A stretch of DNA of 64,000 nucleotides. Origin: Cydia pomonella (lineage: Eukaryota; Arthropoda; Insecta; Lepidoptera; Tortricidae). Both the position numbers and the translations under genes were made by a program. Position 1 is the stretch's first letter. The number at the start of each line of letters is the position of its first letter. Of this stretch, positions 20,590 through 29,345 are shown in pieces. The stretch spans positions 21,614,725-21,678,724 of the forward strand of contig NC_084706.1 of the NCBI RefSeq assembly GCF_033807575.1, read 5' to 3'. The notes below the pieces were generated by a model, which did no database searches, was not told where the DNA came from, and saw only the letters and a list, made by a program, of their open reading frames with translations.

Positions 20590-20735
20590 TTACTTACTCT
20601 TCTGGCGCAGCGACCCAAAGTGTGTCTTGGCCTCCAAAACGACTGCTCGCCACCGATCCCGGTCCTGTGCAGTTTTTCGCCAGTTTTCAACCTGGAGCTC
20701 GCGCAGATCCATGTCCACCACTCCGGTATATGGTA
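20590..20735 (-). mobile_element. RTE-like LINE remnant, extreme C-terminus
   Basis: The minus frame reads DMDLRELQVENWRKTAQDRD then RWRAVVLEAKTHFG and ends soon after at a stop. D-L-(R/x)...A-Q-D-R-x-x-W-R-x-x-V-x-x-A is the typical end of RTE-like proteins. The tail is CCAGAAGAGTAAGTAAG on the minus strand. Only about 45 codons survive. Confidence 0.75.
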
Positions 20736-20763
20736 TCAATCCGGTGGACACGGATTGATACCA
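20731..20763. repeat. Hairpin with perfect 13-bp arms
   Basis: TGGTATCAATCCG and CGGATTGATACCA are separated by the 7-nt loop GTGGACA. It overlaps the upstream edge of the LINE fragment. Confidence 0.6.
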
Positions 20764-21867
20764 TAATGCTTAAAAATAAATCGTTACCCTATAGCCTTAG
20801 ATGAGTATACGCCCTGTTAAGGTGCATTTGTAAGATAGACAGACGAAATATGAACTATGAACGGGTAACAGGCTAATTAGAATTTTGGTTATTAAATCTC
20901 ATTCCAGTATGATTCTGATATGACACTGATCTGTCGTGCCAGGCGTACGATAATTAACGTACACGTACGATAATTTGGGCTATGGTAGAATGTACATTCC
21001 AAAGAGCATTATCGTACGCAAAAGTACGATAACTTCAGCCCTTAGACGATGCCATCAAAAAAGTCTAGCTTTTGAAGCAAAATATGACACTTTCTTTGAG
21101 AAAATAGCCTACAATTAGAACCTTTTGGGTGTTCGGCTCCTTGGTTTACGTCAAAATGTTGAAATTTCATGTAAACAGTTTGGATCTATCCGAAAAATAC
21201 AAAAATATAAAACTAATTTTTGCGCATTTTAGACGAAAATTGCGTTTTTGTTTGATTAGACATGTAGGCTTATTTTGCAAAAAATTTTGGAAGTAGTGCA
21301 TTTTTGATAGCCGTACGAATTTTTTTTTATCGGTACGATAATTTTGACAGTAAAGTACGATAATTTTATGTTATCGGGTGTTTTGAGTAAATACCGAGTA
21401 AATACTCAGCACCTATTTACTCACCCCTACTCATCTCTATAACTAGCTCTTATTTATAGCCAGCCAGAGCGAATATGCTCTGAGACTCATATAAATTCAA
21501 GTTTTAAATAGGAACGCGTTATTTATCCTTCCTGCCCTAGTTTCAATGGCACTTAATATAACTCTTTGCGTCACACCTTGAATTCTGGAGGTTCCTTGTA
21601 AATATAAGATCAGTTGGTAAAGAAAATGCCTACTCCATAAAAAAGCCTAGCACAAACTTAAACACAACTAAGACGCATAACTTCGTGTACTGTCTTAGCC
21701 GCAGGCCACGTCGAACTTTGTCAGATGGCTGTACCTTGTATTTCACAGTGGTTGGGTCATTCGCACAGAGGAAGAAATTCAAACACAATTGAGGAATTTC
21801 GTAAACTGACGGTTATCGGGTTTTTAAAACCATATTTTCAGGTCTACAGTCTGAAAGCTGTAAATTT
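20764..21867. other. No gene; cluster of GTACGATAA motifs at 20945-21370
   Basis: GTACGATAA or its reverse complement occurs at least six times between 20945 and 21370, in both orientations (for example ACGTACGATAATT, TTATCGTACGCAAAAGTACG). This suggests a decayed element with repeated subterminal motifs. The remaining sequence shows nothing recognisable. Confidence 0.45.
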
Positions 21868-21925
21868 TTATGTACGGAACCTTCGATGGGCGAGCTCGAC
21901 TCGCACTAGTCCATTCTTTTATGAT
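21868..21925 (-). repeat. Fragment of GGTTCCGTAC-type repeat
   Basis: TTATGTACGGAACCTTCGAT GGGCGAGCTCGACTCGCACT AGTCC is the end block of the repeat at 2101-2316 and 36085-36280. Confidence 0.6.
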
Positions 21926-22984
21926 ATAAAAGGCAAACTAGCACACGAATATATATATTTTTTTTTTCAGAGCAATTACTTCCAAAAAACTGAATCAAAA
22001 AACGCTCTAAGCAATATTAATGTTATTTTTAAAGACCTATCGAATGATGTGCCACACATTTACTTAACGTGTTTTTTTTAGGTATATGAAGTGAAAAACA
22101 TATCTTATTTTCATTTACTTGTAATGTACTTACTCTTCTCCCTCTTACTTACTTCTACTATTACTACTCCTCTTACTTACTCGTATATCGTACCAAATCG
22201 TATAATTTTAGTATAGAATATAGCCGAGGGAAGTGACGTGTAAAATTTGAAACAAAAGTAGGTATATTTTTAGAGTTATTGAGGTAAAATATCAACACCC
22301 GCGCAATGGCGATATCTTCCGTCGCAAGTTCCCTTCCAATTTCCTAGCTTTACGCCCCCTCTTGAGCTTGCTTTAAACACTTCATTATTATTTGATTCTG
22401 AGAAGAGGCGAAAAGAATATAAAATGTAAATAATAATGCAAAGCCGCAATCCACGGCGACATGTTAACTTAGAACTGGGTGACTCTAAGATAATAAAGTT
22501 ATACTACCAATAACACTGCTTCTCAAACAACAATAATTCATAATTCCCCATCTATTGCTCTTTAAGTATACGACGAAATTTACGATCACTTATAGTAGAG
22601 CAGCAATGGATTTAGCGATGTTTGAAACGGTGGAACGTACTTAGTGTCATGGTGAGGGTAAAGGATTATATAGTTGCAAGAAACGAGCGCGATAAGTTAT
22701 CATATAAGGCTGAAGTTAATAAAGACATACTTTTACGTAATAAAATAGCGTGTTATGGCGGAGTTATGGTATGGGATTAGTTCAGGAGATTAATTGCTAA
22801 TAATGCGGCAGCTTTTTGATAGGTGTGTGACTTTTGTTTTTATTACATTACCTAGTACCTAGTTATTTGGTCGCGTGTAATAATTGTGCTGTACTACAGG
22901 ATAGCTACCCTGCGAGCGCACAGTTATAAAAGAGAGGGATTGGAAGGTTCTAGCGCTAAAACTAACACTTGGGACGGCCGCTTC
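21926..22984. other. No gene recognised
   Basis: Positions 22125-22195 are a pyrimidine-rich stretch of CTTACT / TACTACTC motifs. No coding family and no shared repeat noticed. Confidence 0.4.
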
Positions 22985-23025
22985 TCTATACAAATCTAGT
23001 CCCCTTTTTCCTCTCTGGGTCAATG
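22985..23025 (+). repeat. Short dispersed repeat (ATACAAATCTAGTCCCC)
   Basis: A diverged copy of the ~40-bp block at 1196-1250. Confidence 0.55.
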
Positions 23026-23034
23026 ACGATGATG

Positions 23035-23291
23035 TAATAGTACATTTCGATGCTAGTGCGGAAAGTATGTCATTACTTCACGAGTGAAGAATGACAGTTC
23101 CGCACGTGTATCGAACGACGTTTTTTAATACAGTGGCGAAAAAATAAGAAAAACAACAAATATTTTTTTTTATACATGTTCTATAAGACAGAAACAATTG
23201 TAAATATAAAAAATTATACTATTATTACCTAAGTATCGTTATTTACGATTATTTGTGTATCGTATATTTAAATTGTATGAAAACAATATCG
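23035..23291 (+). repeat. ~250-bp dispersed element, copy 1 (inverted partner at 61078-61310)
   Basis: TAATAGTACATTTCGATGCT AGTGCGG, CCGCACGTGTATCGAACGAC, CATGTTCTATAAGACAGAAA and ATCGTTATTTACGATTAT appear in the same order on the minus strand at 61310-61078. The first 100 bp is palindromic (CTAGTGCGGAAAG... against ...CCGCACGTGTATCG), so it may be a MITE with an attached flank. No open frame is conserved. Confidence 0.7.
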
Positions 23292-23321
23292 AAATACCAA
23301 TGAAACTGAGCCATAAACTGG

Positions 23322-23414
23322 GCCACCACAAACTAGCGTCTTTTGAGCGTCATCGGCGTCTAGAAAACACTGTGGAAAATGCCGCTCGGAAGGCGCTAGT
23401 GTGAGGTGGCTCTA
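23322..23414. mobile_element. Small MITE with GGGCCACC.CA.ACTAGCG ends
   Basis: GGGCCACCACAAACTAGCGT at the left and GCGCTAGTGTGAGGTGGCTC at the right are inverted repeats of about 19 bp with mismatches. They bracket a CpG-containing 55-bp interior (TTTTGAGCGTCATCGGCGTC). Confidence 0.55.
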
Positions 23415-23844
23415 AAAACAAATCCATAAAATATACATAGGTATACAGAATTATATTCAAAGAAGCTACTTCAACAAATACAAAACTCACGAATAAAACT
23501 ACTCACCTAAAGCCATCCAAAATTCTCTGATGTTCAAATCCGATCACTAGTAAATTAGATTTGAGTCCCAACTTTTCCCACTTTTTATTACTTTAGAGTT
23601 ATTAGATGATTACTATCTCAAACTTTGCGCCCAAGTGCTTGTTTTCAAAGTTTTATCTTAATAAAGACCTTGTTTTATTACAGGTACCTACTCGATTTAT
23701 TATGTGTGAAGAATAAGGTATGTAAAGTTAACGATTTTTACTCTTTAGGTTTTATTTAATTTACTGAATAGAATTCGCGCTTAGCCCGTAAATAAACTTA
23801 AATTATTATTTTCCTGTGCACATGCACCTATGTAGAAGTACCCT
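23415..23844. other. No gene recognised
   Basis: AT-rich sequence without shared blocks. Confidence 0.4.
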
Positions 23845-24224
23845 ATTTCTCAAACTTGCAATGAAAATGTTGACATGACTTACTTTCAAATTAGGTCCGG
23901 AAATACTACGTTTCCGGAACGATGAGTGAGGATGATATGTAAAGGTATTTCTTACAGCCTTACACACCTGTAAAGCAACCTTACTTTGTTTTTAAACGTC
24001 AAATTGTGACTCGTCAACACGTGCGATTCAACCATCAAATAGTGGTAGATTCGTGATTTGTTTTTAGCTGCGTAAACCTACGAATAAAACAAATTTACTA
24101 CAAAAATTTTCATTGTAAGTTTGAAACAAACACTATAAAAATCTCGGTGAGAAACGGGGTTGCCGGCGTCGGGAACGGGCCGATAGCAATTCTCAATATA
24201 TTGATTTAAGCCAACACGATTTTT

Positions 24225-24294
24225 GTTCATAGTTTTGAAACAAATATGGGACTTAATCGCGTTTAAGTCCCGTATTCGTTTTAAAACTATGAAC
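24225..24294. repeat. Hairpin with ~31-bp arms
   Basis: GTTCATAGTTTTGAAACAAA TATGGGACTTA is inverted as TAAGTCCCGTATTCGTTTTA AAACTATGAAC, with only a few mismatches and an 8-nt centre (ATCGCGTT). It lies within the segment that interrupts the repeat at 23845-24560. Confidence 0.7.
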
Positions 24295-24365
24295 GATAAG
24301 TTCTCATTTAAATATAGTTTGTATGTCGTATAATTGACAGAAGCAGCTCGATTCGGGCATCCAAT

Positions 24366-24502
24366 GTCACTGACGTTAGAAATATCGTAGATAGATCTTA
24401 CTGGGATCACAGTGGAATCGAGATAAATGTTAATTTTGACATGTCGATTAGTTATCGATCGTTTAAAGATCATAAACGTGTCTTAATCATTGTTCGAATC
24501 GG
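24366..24502 (+). repeat. Dispersed repeat, copy 2 (pair with 5896-6036)
   Basis: CACTGACGTTAGAAATATCG TAGATAGATCTTACTGGGAT matches the first copy with scattered substitutions. It is inside the interrupting segment of the ~500-bp repeat. Confidence 0.65.
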
Positions 24503-24560
24503 GCCCTTTATCTTCTTGGCCTGCAACCCTTCGTTTCCCGGCCTCTATAGTAACAAAAAC

Positions 24561-25620
24561 AAAAAGATTAGTTTGCTAATCCGTAAAATAATATTTTTGG
24601 TCTTCAATGTTTTTATATATGTAAATGTACTCTATTACGTCACACGCAGGATACAACGAGCGTGCAAGATGCAGATTTTACATAACAAGTTTAAAAAATG
24701 CAACCAAATGTAATAAAAAATAGTACTTTAAATATTAGCTTAGAGGCTAGGGGAGTGCACAATTCAAAGGCCGTTAAAAAGAAAAGAAAACTCGTACAGG
24801 CCAGCGATACATTAGCAACAAGTCTTTCTAATTTGAACTCTAATCTGTGAAGGCGAAGTTCGATTTTTGCTTAAGCTGTGTTATAACGGTCTCTGCCATA
24901 TTTCAACGTTCAGGCAAATTCTAAATTTGAAGCCAGCGCCAACAGCATACCGATTCAGTATTGCAAGTGGCTTTTCAAATTTTCACCGTACATGAAACTA
25001 AGCTTCGTTTAAGTAAATACTCTGTGATGTACATAAATGCTAGTTATTTGCTTGTTTTGTTGAAAATTTAAATAATTTATATAGTTACGTGAATAGTATA
25101 CCCACTGATATTGTTAGTTAAATGTTGGCTAATTTAAGTTATTAATGGAATGCCTAATGAATAGTAATTCTAACATTTCAATTAAGTATAATTGGATTAA
25201 TAAATTTAAGTTATTTGTTATACGCAGCAGGTTCAAATAAATAGGATATTTTTTATCTAAATTCTGAACTAGCGTACTAAGGTTGTTTCCATCTACAAAA
25301 TAAATATTAGGGTAGAATTGTATTCGCATAAATTCTTTTGCATTATAAGAACACGTTAACCTACCTTTTGTGGACCTCCAATGAGGATCTTTTTCTTCTT
25401 CTAATGAGCATATTTGTGTGAATATTGAATTTAAATAAATTTTGTGTCAAAAGACGTCAGTCGAAACACCTGTAGTTGACTCTGTTCACCCAGCTCAAAT
25501 CACCTGGGTCAATTAAGTAAACTAAAAATACACTTTCTTCACCTTTACGTCATTGTCAAATTTGATCATAACTAATCGAAAATTATGATGACGTCACAAC
25601 TCTCGGCTTGACACTGTTGA
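24561..25620. other. No gene recognised
   Basis: AT-rich. Positions 25495-25517 hold a small imperfect palindrome (CACCCAG...CTGGGT). No family found. Confidence 0.4.
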
Positions 25621-25936
25621 GAGTAAGGCGATCAACAACTTCTTCCTCGCGTAGTCCCAGAATTTTTGCCACGGCTCATGAGAGCCTGGGGTCCGCTTGA
25701 CAACTAATCCCCAGAATTGGCATAGGCACTAGTTTTTAAGACAGCGACTGCCATCTGACCAGCCAACCCAGAACTAAGGCTTATTGGGATTAGTCCGGTT
25801 TCCTCACGATGTTTTCCTTCACTGGAAAACGACTGGTAAAATATCAAATGATATTTCGTACATACGTTCTGAAAAACTCATTGGTACGAGCCGGGGTTTG
25901 AACCCGCGACCTCCGGCGAGTAAGGCCAGCAACAAC
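25621..25936 (-). mobile_element. 5'-truncated SINE (GAAGAAGAAG-tail family) with imperfect 19-bp TSD
   Basis: The element is 25640-25917 on the minus strand. The plus strand begins TTCTTCCTCGCG (the tail) and ends CCGCGACCTCCGGCG, just past the B box (complement of CGGGGTTTGAACCCGCGAC, 25892-25910). The A box is missing, so it is 5'-truncated. Flanks GAGTAAGGCGATCAACAAC (25621-25639) and GAGTAAGGCCAGCAACAAC (25918-25936) match at 17 of 19 positions. The mismatched TSD suggests an older insertion than the copies at 2.4 and 19.7 kb. Confidence 0.88.
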
Positions 25937-26891
25937 GAATGACAAATGTCAGTCGACGACACGTGTATGTTACGTGTGTATGTAGAAGTGATAAACAGTA
26001 AACTGTGACGTCACACCATTTTCAATGAGCGTTTGGGAGCGAAATCATCTGTTAAAATATATTTTGTTAATTTAACATATTTAAAGCCGTTTTTTTAGGG
26101 TAAAAGTTAAATTAGAGATTGCAAATAACATTATTTTGGTGCTAAGGGTTACACAATCAATGTAATTTCGCTCGATTTAACATCTTTGCAATATATCATT
26201 TTAAAAATAAATAACGTGGCCCACTTACAAAGATCAGAACCGCTTCAACTATTTCAGTCCACATAGAGCTAAACAACGAATGAAACGAGTGAACGGTACG
26301 AATGATTGAATGGCGCCAGCGAATGAAAGAACAAGAACACACGGTCATTAGTCAACTGCGGCATTATCCTAATGGGATCTCAAACCGTTCCAGAGATACG
26401 GTTTCTAATATACATAACTTTGCCTTTTATAATTATGTCTATGTCTCAGGTTACCGTTTAAAGTATTTGATAACAAATTGGAGTTTAATTGTTAGTTGTA
26501 ATGGAGGCGGTGCTTTTATTTTAATTTTATTAATACTTCAGATAATTTTGATAGGGTTTTAAAATGTGGTTACTCGTGTTTTATGATGTGATAATTATCT
26601 TTATGCGTTGGCTCGTTTATGTGGTGTCGTATGGTGATATATCAGCTTCTATAGTTTTAACACACAAATGAAACATGTTACCTATTAAAAAGTATCATTT
26701 CAAAAATACAAAAAAAAACATTACATAACAAAGATTGTCAATTTCAAAGTTCTTAAACAACAATAAATCAAAATAAAATACGCTTATAACAACATTTGCT
26801 ATCGCTCCCCCGTCTAATTTTTAATGTATGTACTTATATTTTTTTAAATAGATAATTTTAAACTAGTCCTAGTATATAGTATACCTACATA
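25937..26891. other. No gene recognised
   Basis: An 86-codon plus frame at 26302-26562 has a hydrophobic C-terminal stretch (ILILLILQIILIGF) but no family or gene context. Confidence 0.4.
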
Positions 26892-26970
26892 GTACCTACA
26901 ACACAAGCCTTTTTGGGCTTTCTGTGGGACTTAGTCAATTTGTGTAATAATGTCCTATAATATTTATTAG
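26892..26970 (+). mobile_element. SINE tail fragment (GACGACCGG family)
   Basis: GTACCTACAACACAAGCCTT and GGGACTTAGTCAATTTGTGT AATAATGTCC are the last ~80 bp of the SINE family at 12550-12802. The tRNA head is absent. Confidence 0.75.
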
Positions 26971-27479
26971 AACTAACAGTGTAAGTGAACTGACAAGCAT
27001 AAATTACAAAACACTCATTCGATAAATTATTCATTTACTCAACATATGTTTCAAATGAGGCTGCACGCAGATCGTACAATTGGATGGACAGCTCATTCGA
27101 ATAATCGATTCAACGCGGCCGTTCCCATTACTATATTACCGTATACCTATGGAGTATGAAGATAAAAAGGGATTTTAATAGTGAAAAATATTTTTGCTCA
27201 AATTAGTCCTCTTTGTAATATAAAAATATTTATTTCATAATCTTTATAACAAAGCGGTTGTTACATTGGCCGATTATTTTATTATCGATTTTTTTTTTCG
27301 TCAGCTTTCGACAAAACTTTATTGGTGGATTTCCTATTCTGTACTATGTAAGCGCAATTTCATTGTAAGTCCTAAAAAACTTGCTTTATTTATAAAATTT
27401 GGCTTGTTGGAAGAGCTCCTCATTCTTGGTGTAACAGATAAAATATAAAATACTTATGTAATTTCAAACAAGCTAAAAT
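26971..27479. other. No gene recognised
   Basis: No recurring block or convincing frame. Confidence 0.4.
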
Positions 27480-27632
27480 ATCCAAAACTGACGAAAAAAA
27501 ACGACAACTAAATAAAAGTCGGGTCACATGCTTACGGGCGGAATCTATTATCTATAAGTAAATCGTGTGTTTCTTAATCTTTGTGTTGTCACTGGATTAT
27601 AACATATTCTGTCACAGAATTAGAATGCTCTG
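27480..27632 (+). repeat. Dispersed repeat, copy 1 (partner at 28590-28683 plus 29290-29345)
   Basis: AAATCGTGTGTTTCTTAATC TTTGTGTTGTCACTGGATTA and TAGAATGCTCTGTAAA have clear counterparts at 28640-28683 and, after an inserted LINE, 29300-29345. It directly precedes the inverted-repeat element at 27633. Confidence 0.65.
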
Positions 27633-28026
27633 TAAAGCTTGACCAGTAATATATGATCACCAGTGATCGGAACTATGGGAGTAAAACTTTAACAAAACTT
27701 GTTAAGCGGACATAAAATAGTGCATACAGCCCTAAAAATATTCATGTCCATAGGGATAGGAATAGTATAGTACTTACAGCCATAAAAATATTTACATTCA
27801 TAGATATTCGAATATTTTTAAGGCTATAAGCACTCTTTTTACGTCCGCTTGATAAGTTTTGTTTAAGTTTTACTCCCATAGTTCCGATCACTGATGATCA
27901 CATGCCATATTGCGGAATTTCATTGGAGCTAAATTTTTCATACTAAACTGAACTGTCAGTGTCACCCTATACATGAGAATAACAGCGCCCTCTTGACAAT
28001 GATCATATATTTCTGGTCGGGCTTTA
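27633..28026. mobile_element. MITE containing a second, inner inverted-repeat element
   Basis: The outer ends are 27-bp inverted repeats: TAAAGCTTGACCAGTAATAT ATGATCA (27633-27659) and TGATCATATATTTCTGGTCG GGCTTTA (28000-28026), with few mismatches. An inner inverted repeat (27654-27900) has ~90-bp arms starting TGATCACCAGTGATCGGAAC and TATGGGAGTAAAACTT. Only the right half of the outer element (CACCCTATACATGAGAATAA, CAGCGCCCTCTTGACAATGA) looks like ordinary interior. The inner unit probably inserted into, or replaced, the left half. Confidence 0.78.
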
Positions 28027-28029
28027 ACT

Positions 28030-28540
28030 ATCTTTTATCAAACTTGCTATGAAAAGTACACAAATTAGGTCCAGAAATACTACATATCAGGTGCGATGAG
28101 TGAAGATGATATATAAAGGAATTCCATACTACCTTACACACCTAGGACTGTAAAGCAACCTTCTTTTGTTATTTAACGTCAAATTGTGACACAAAGTCTT
28201 GGCATTCAAAGATCAACAAATAATATTTTTCAGTTAGCTTGGTACGATGATTTGTTGTGCATATTCGTTGCTAAGCAACGGCGGTGGCGCATCGCGCAGG
28301 CGCGCGGACTTACGCGAGTAAGGCACCGCTGGTAGAGTGGCGAGCCGAGTAGGTCGCCACAAAACGAATTGACTACAACTTTTTTTGTTTTAATTGCAAG
28401 TTTGAGAAAAGCACTATACAAATCTCGGCGAGAAACGGGGTTGCCGGCCGCGTATCTCTATCCGACTTCGCTACACTCAGCCGTCTATATCTACTTGGCC
28501 TGCAACCCTACGTTTCCCGGCCTCTATAGTAATGTACTAT
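28030..28540 (+). repeat. ~500-bp dispersed repeat, copy 2, with a CpG-rich insert
   Basis: It shares with the copies at 23845-24560 and 32530-32905 the order AAATTAGGTCCAGAAATACT, TGTAAAGCAACCTTC, ATCTCGGCGAGAAACGGGGT TGCCGGCCGCGTATC and CCTGCAACCCTACGTTTCCC. Positions 28205-28370 do not align to the others. They contain a CpG-rich stretch (GCGCATCGCGCAGGCGCGCG) and the perfect palindrome CGTTGCTAAGCAACG. Confidence 0.72.
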
Positions 28541-28589
28541 TGATTGTGTCATACGGGCGTTGAATTCAAAATTTAAATTTGAAAAGAAG

Positions 28590-29345
28590 AAAAAAAAAAT
28601 CGACAAGTACATAAAAATCGGACGAAATCTATTTTAATCTAAAAATCGTGTGTTTTTTAATCATTGGTGTTAATACTGGAGTACAAAAAACAAAACAGCT
28701 TTAAATATCTAGGCTCGGTCATTTCCAGCGATGGTACCATTGATGCCGATGTCTCCCACAGAATAAACACTGGTTGGATGAAGTGGAAAGACCTAACAGG
28801 TGTCTTATGTGACAAGAGAATGCCGGTGACCATTAAGGGAAAAGTTTATAAAGCGGCAGTCCGTCCGGCCATGGCATACGGGGCCGAGTGCTAGGCCCTC
28901 AAAAAACAGCTAGAGGATAAACTTCACGTCGCAGAGATGGAAATGCTGCGCTGGGCCGGTGGTGTCACCTTACTAGACCGCATCCGCAACACCTACATCC
29001 GCGGTAGTTATAAAGTTAGACCTTTACCCGAAAAAATAACCGAAGGGCGACTTCGATGGTTTGGCCACGTCATGCGCCGAGAGCCCGAACATATGACACG
29101 CAAGGTGCTGGATTTGTTCCCCACACAGTCGCGACGAGGAAGACCCCGACTGACATGGCTGGCGACAGTGAAGAGGGATATGGAAGAAGCCCAAATCCCA
29201 CCTGACATGACCCAGGACCGCGAAGCCTGGCGAAATGTAACTAGGAGAGCCGACCCCAAATAATGGGAAAAGAACAAGGAGAAGAAGAAGGTGTTAATAC
29301 TGGAGTATCACATATTCTGTTATACAATGAGAATGCTCTGTAACT
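28590..29345 (+). repeat. Dispersed repeat, copy 2, split by an RTE-type LINE
   Basis: Joining 28590-28683 to 29308-29345 restores the alignment to 27480-27632 (AAATCGTGTGTTTTTTAATC, then ATCACATATTCTG and GAGAATGCTCTGTAAC). The LINE insertion lies between. Confidence 0.7.
28666..29307 (+). mobile_element. 5'-truncated RTE-type LINE with 18-bp TSD
   Basis: The element is about 28684-29289. GGTGTTAATACTGGAGTA at 28666-28683 and 29290-29307 is an exact target-site duplication. One plus frame runs from 28685 to the stop ending at 29263, about 192 codons, broken only by a TAG at 28892-28894 where the family has Trp (GAEC-stop-ALKK for GAECWALKK). Readable motifs: SFKYLGSVISSDGTIDADVS, KGKVYKAAVRPAMAYGAEC, AEMEMLRWAGGVTLLDRIRN, RLRWFGHVMRREPEHMTRKV and RRGRPRLTWLATVKRDMEEA. 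These are the post-reverse-transcriptase region of RTE-like polyproteins. The 3' end is AACAAGGAGAAGAAGAAG. The endonuclease and catalytic RT are missing. Confidence 0.93.

Larger units (their letters stand above)
23845..24560 (+). repeat. ~500-bp dispersed repeat, copy 1, interrupted
   Basis: Landmarks in order: AAATTAGGTCCGGAAATACT, TGTAAAGCAACCTTACTTTG, ACGTCAAATTGTGAC, ATCTCGGTGAGAAACGGGGT and (after an interruption) CCTGCAACCCTTCGTTTCCC GGCCTC. The same order occurs at 28030-28540 (plus) and 32530-32905 (minus). In this copy 24190-24510 is foreign: a hairpin followed by the block also present at 5896-6036. A 131-codon minus frame here crosses these boundaries and is not a gene. Confidence 0.75.

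Noticed and set aside
24078..24473. 131-codon minus-strand open frame as a gene
   Set aside because: It crosses the border between a dispersed repeat, a hairpin and a second repeat block. The translation has no motif and the other repeat copies do not keep the frame.
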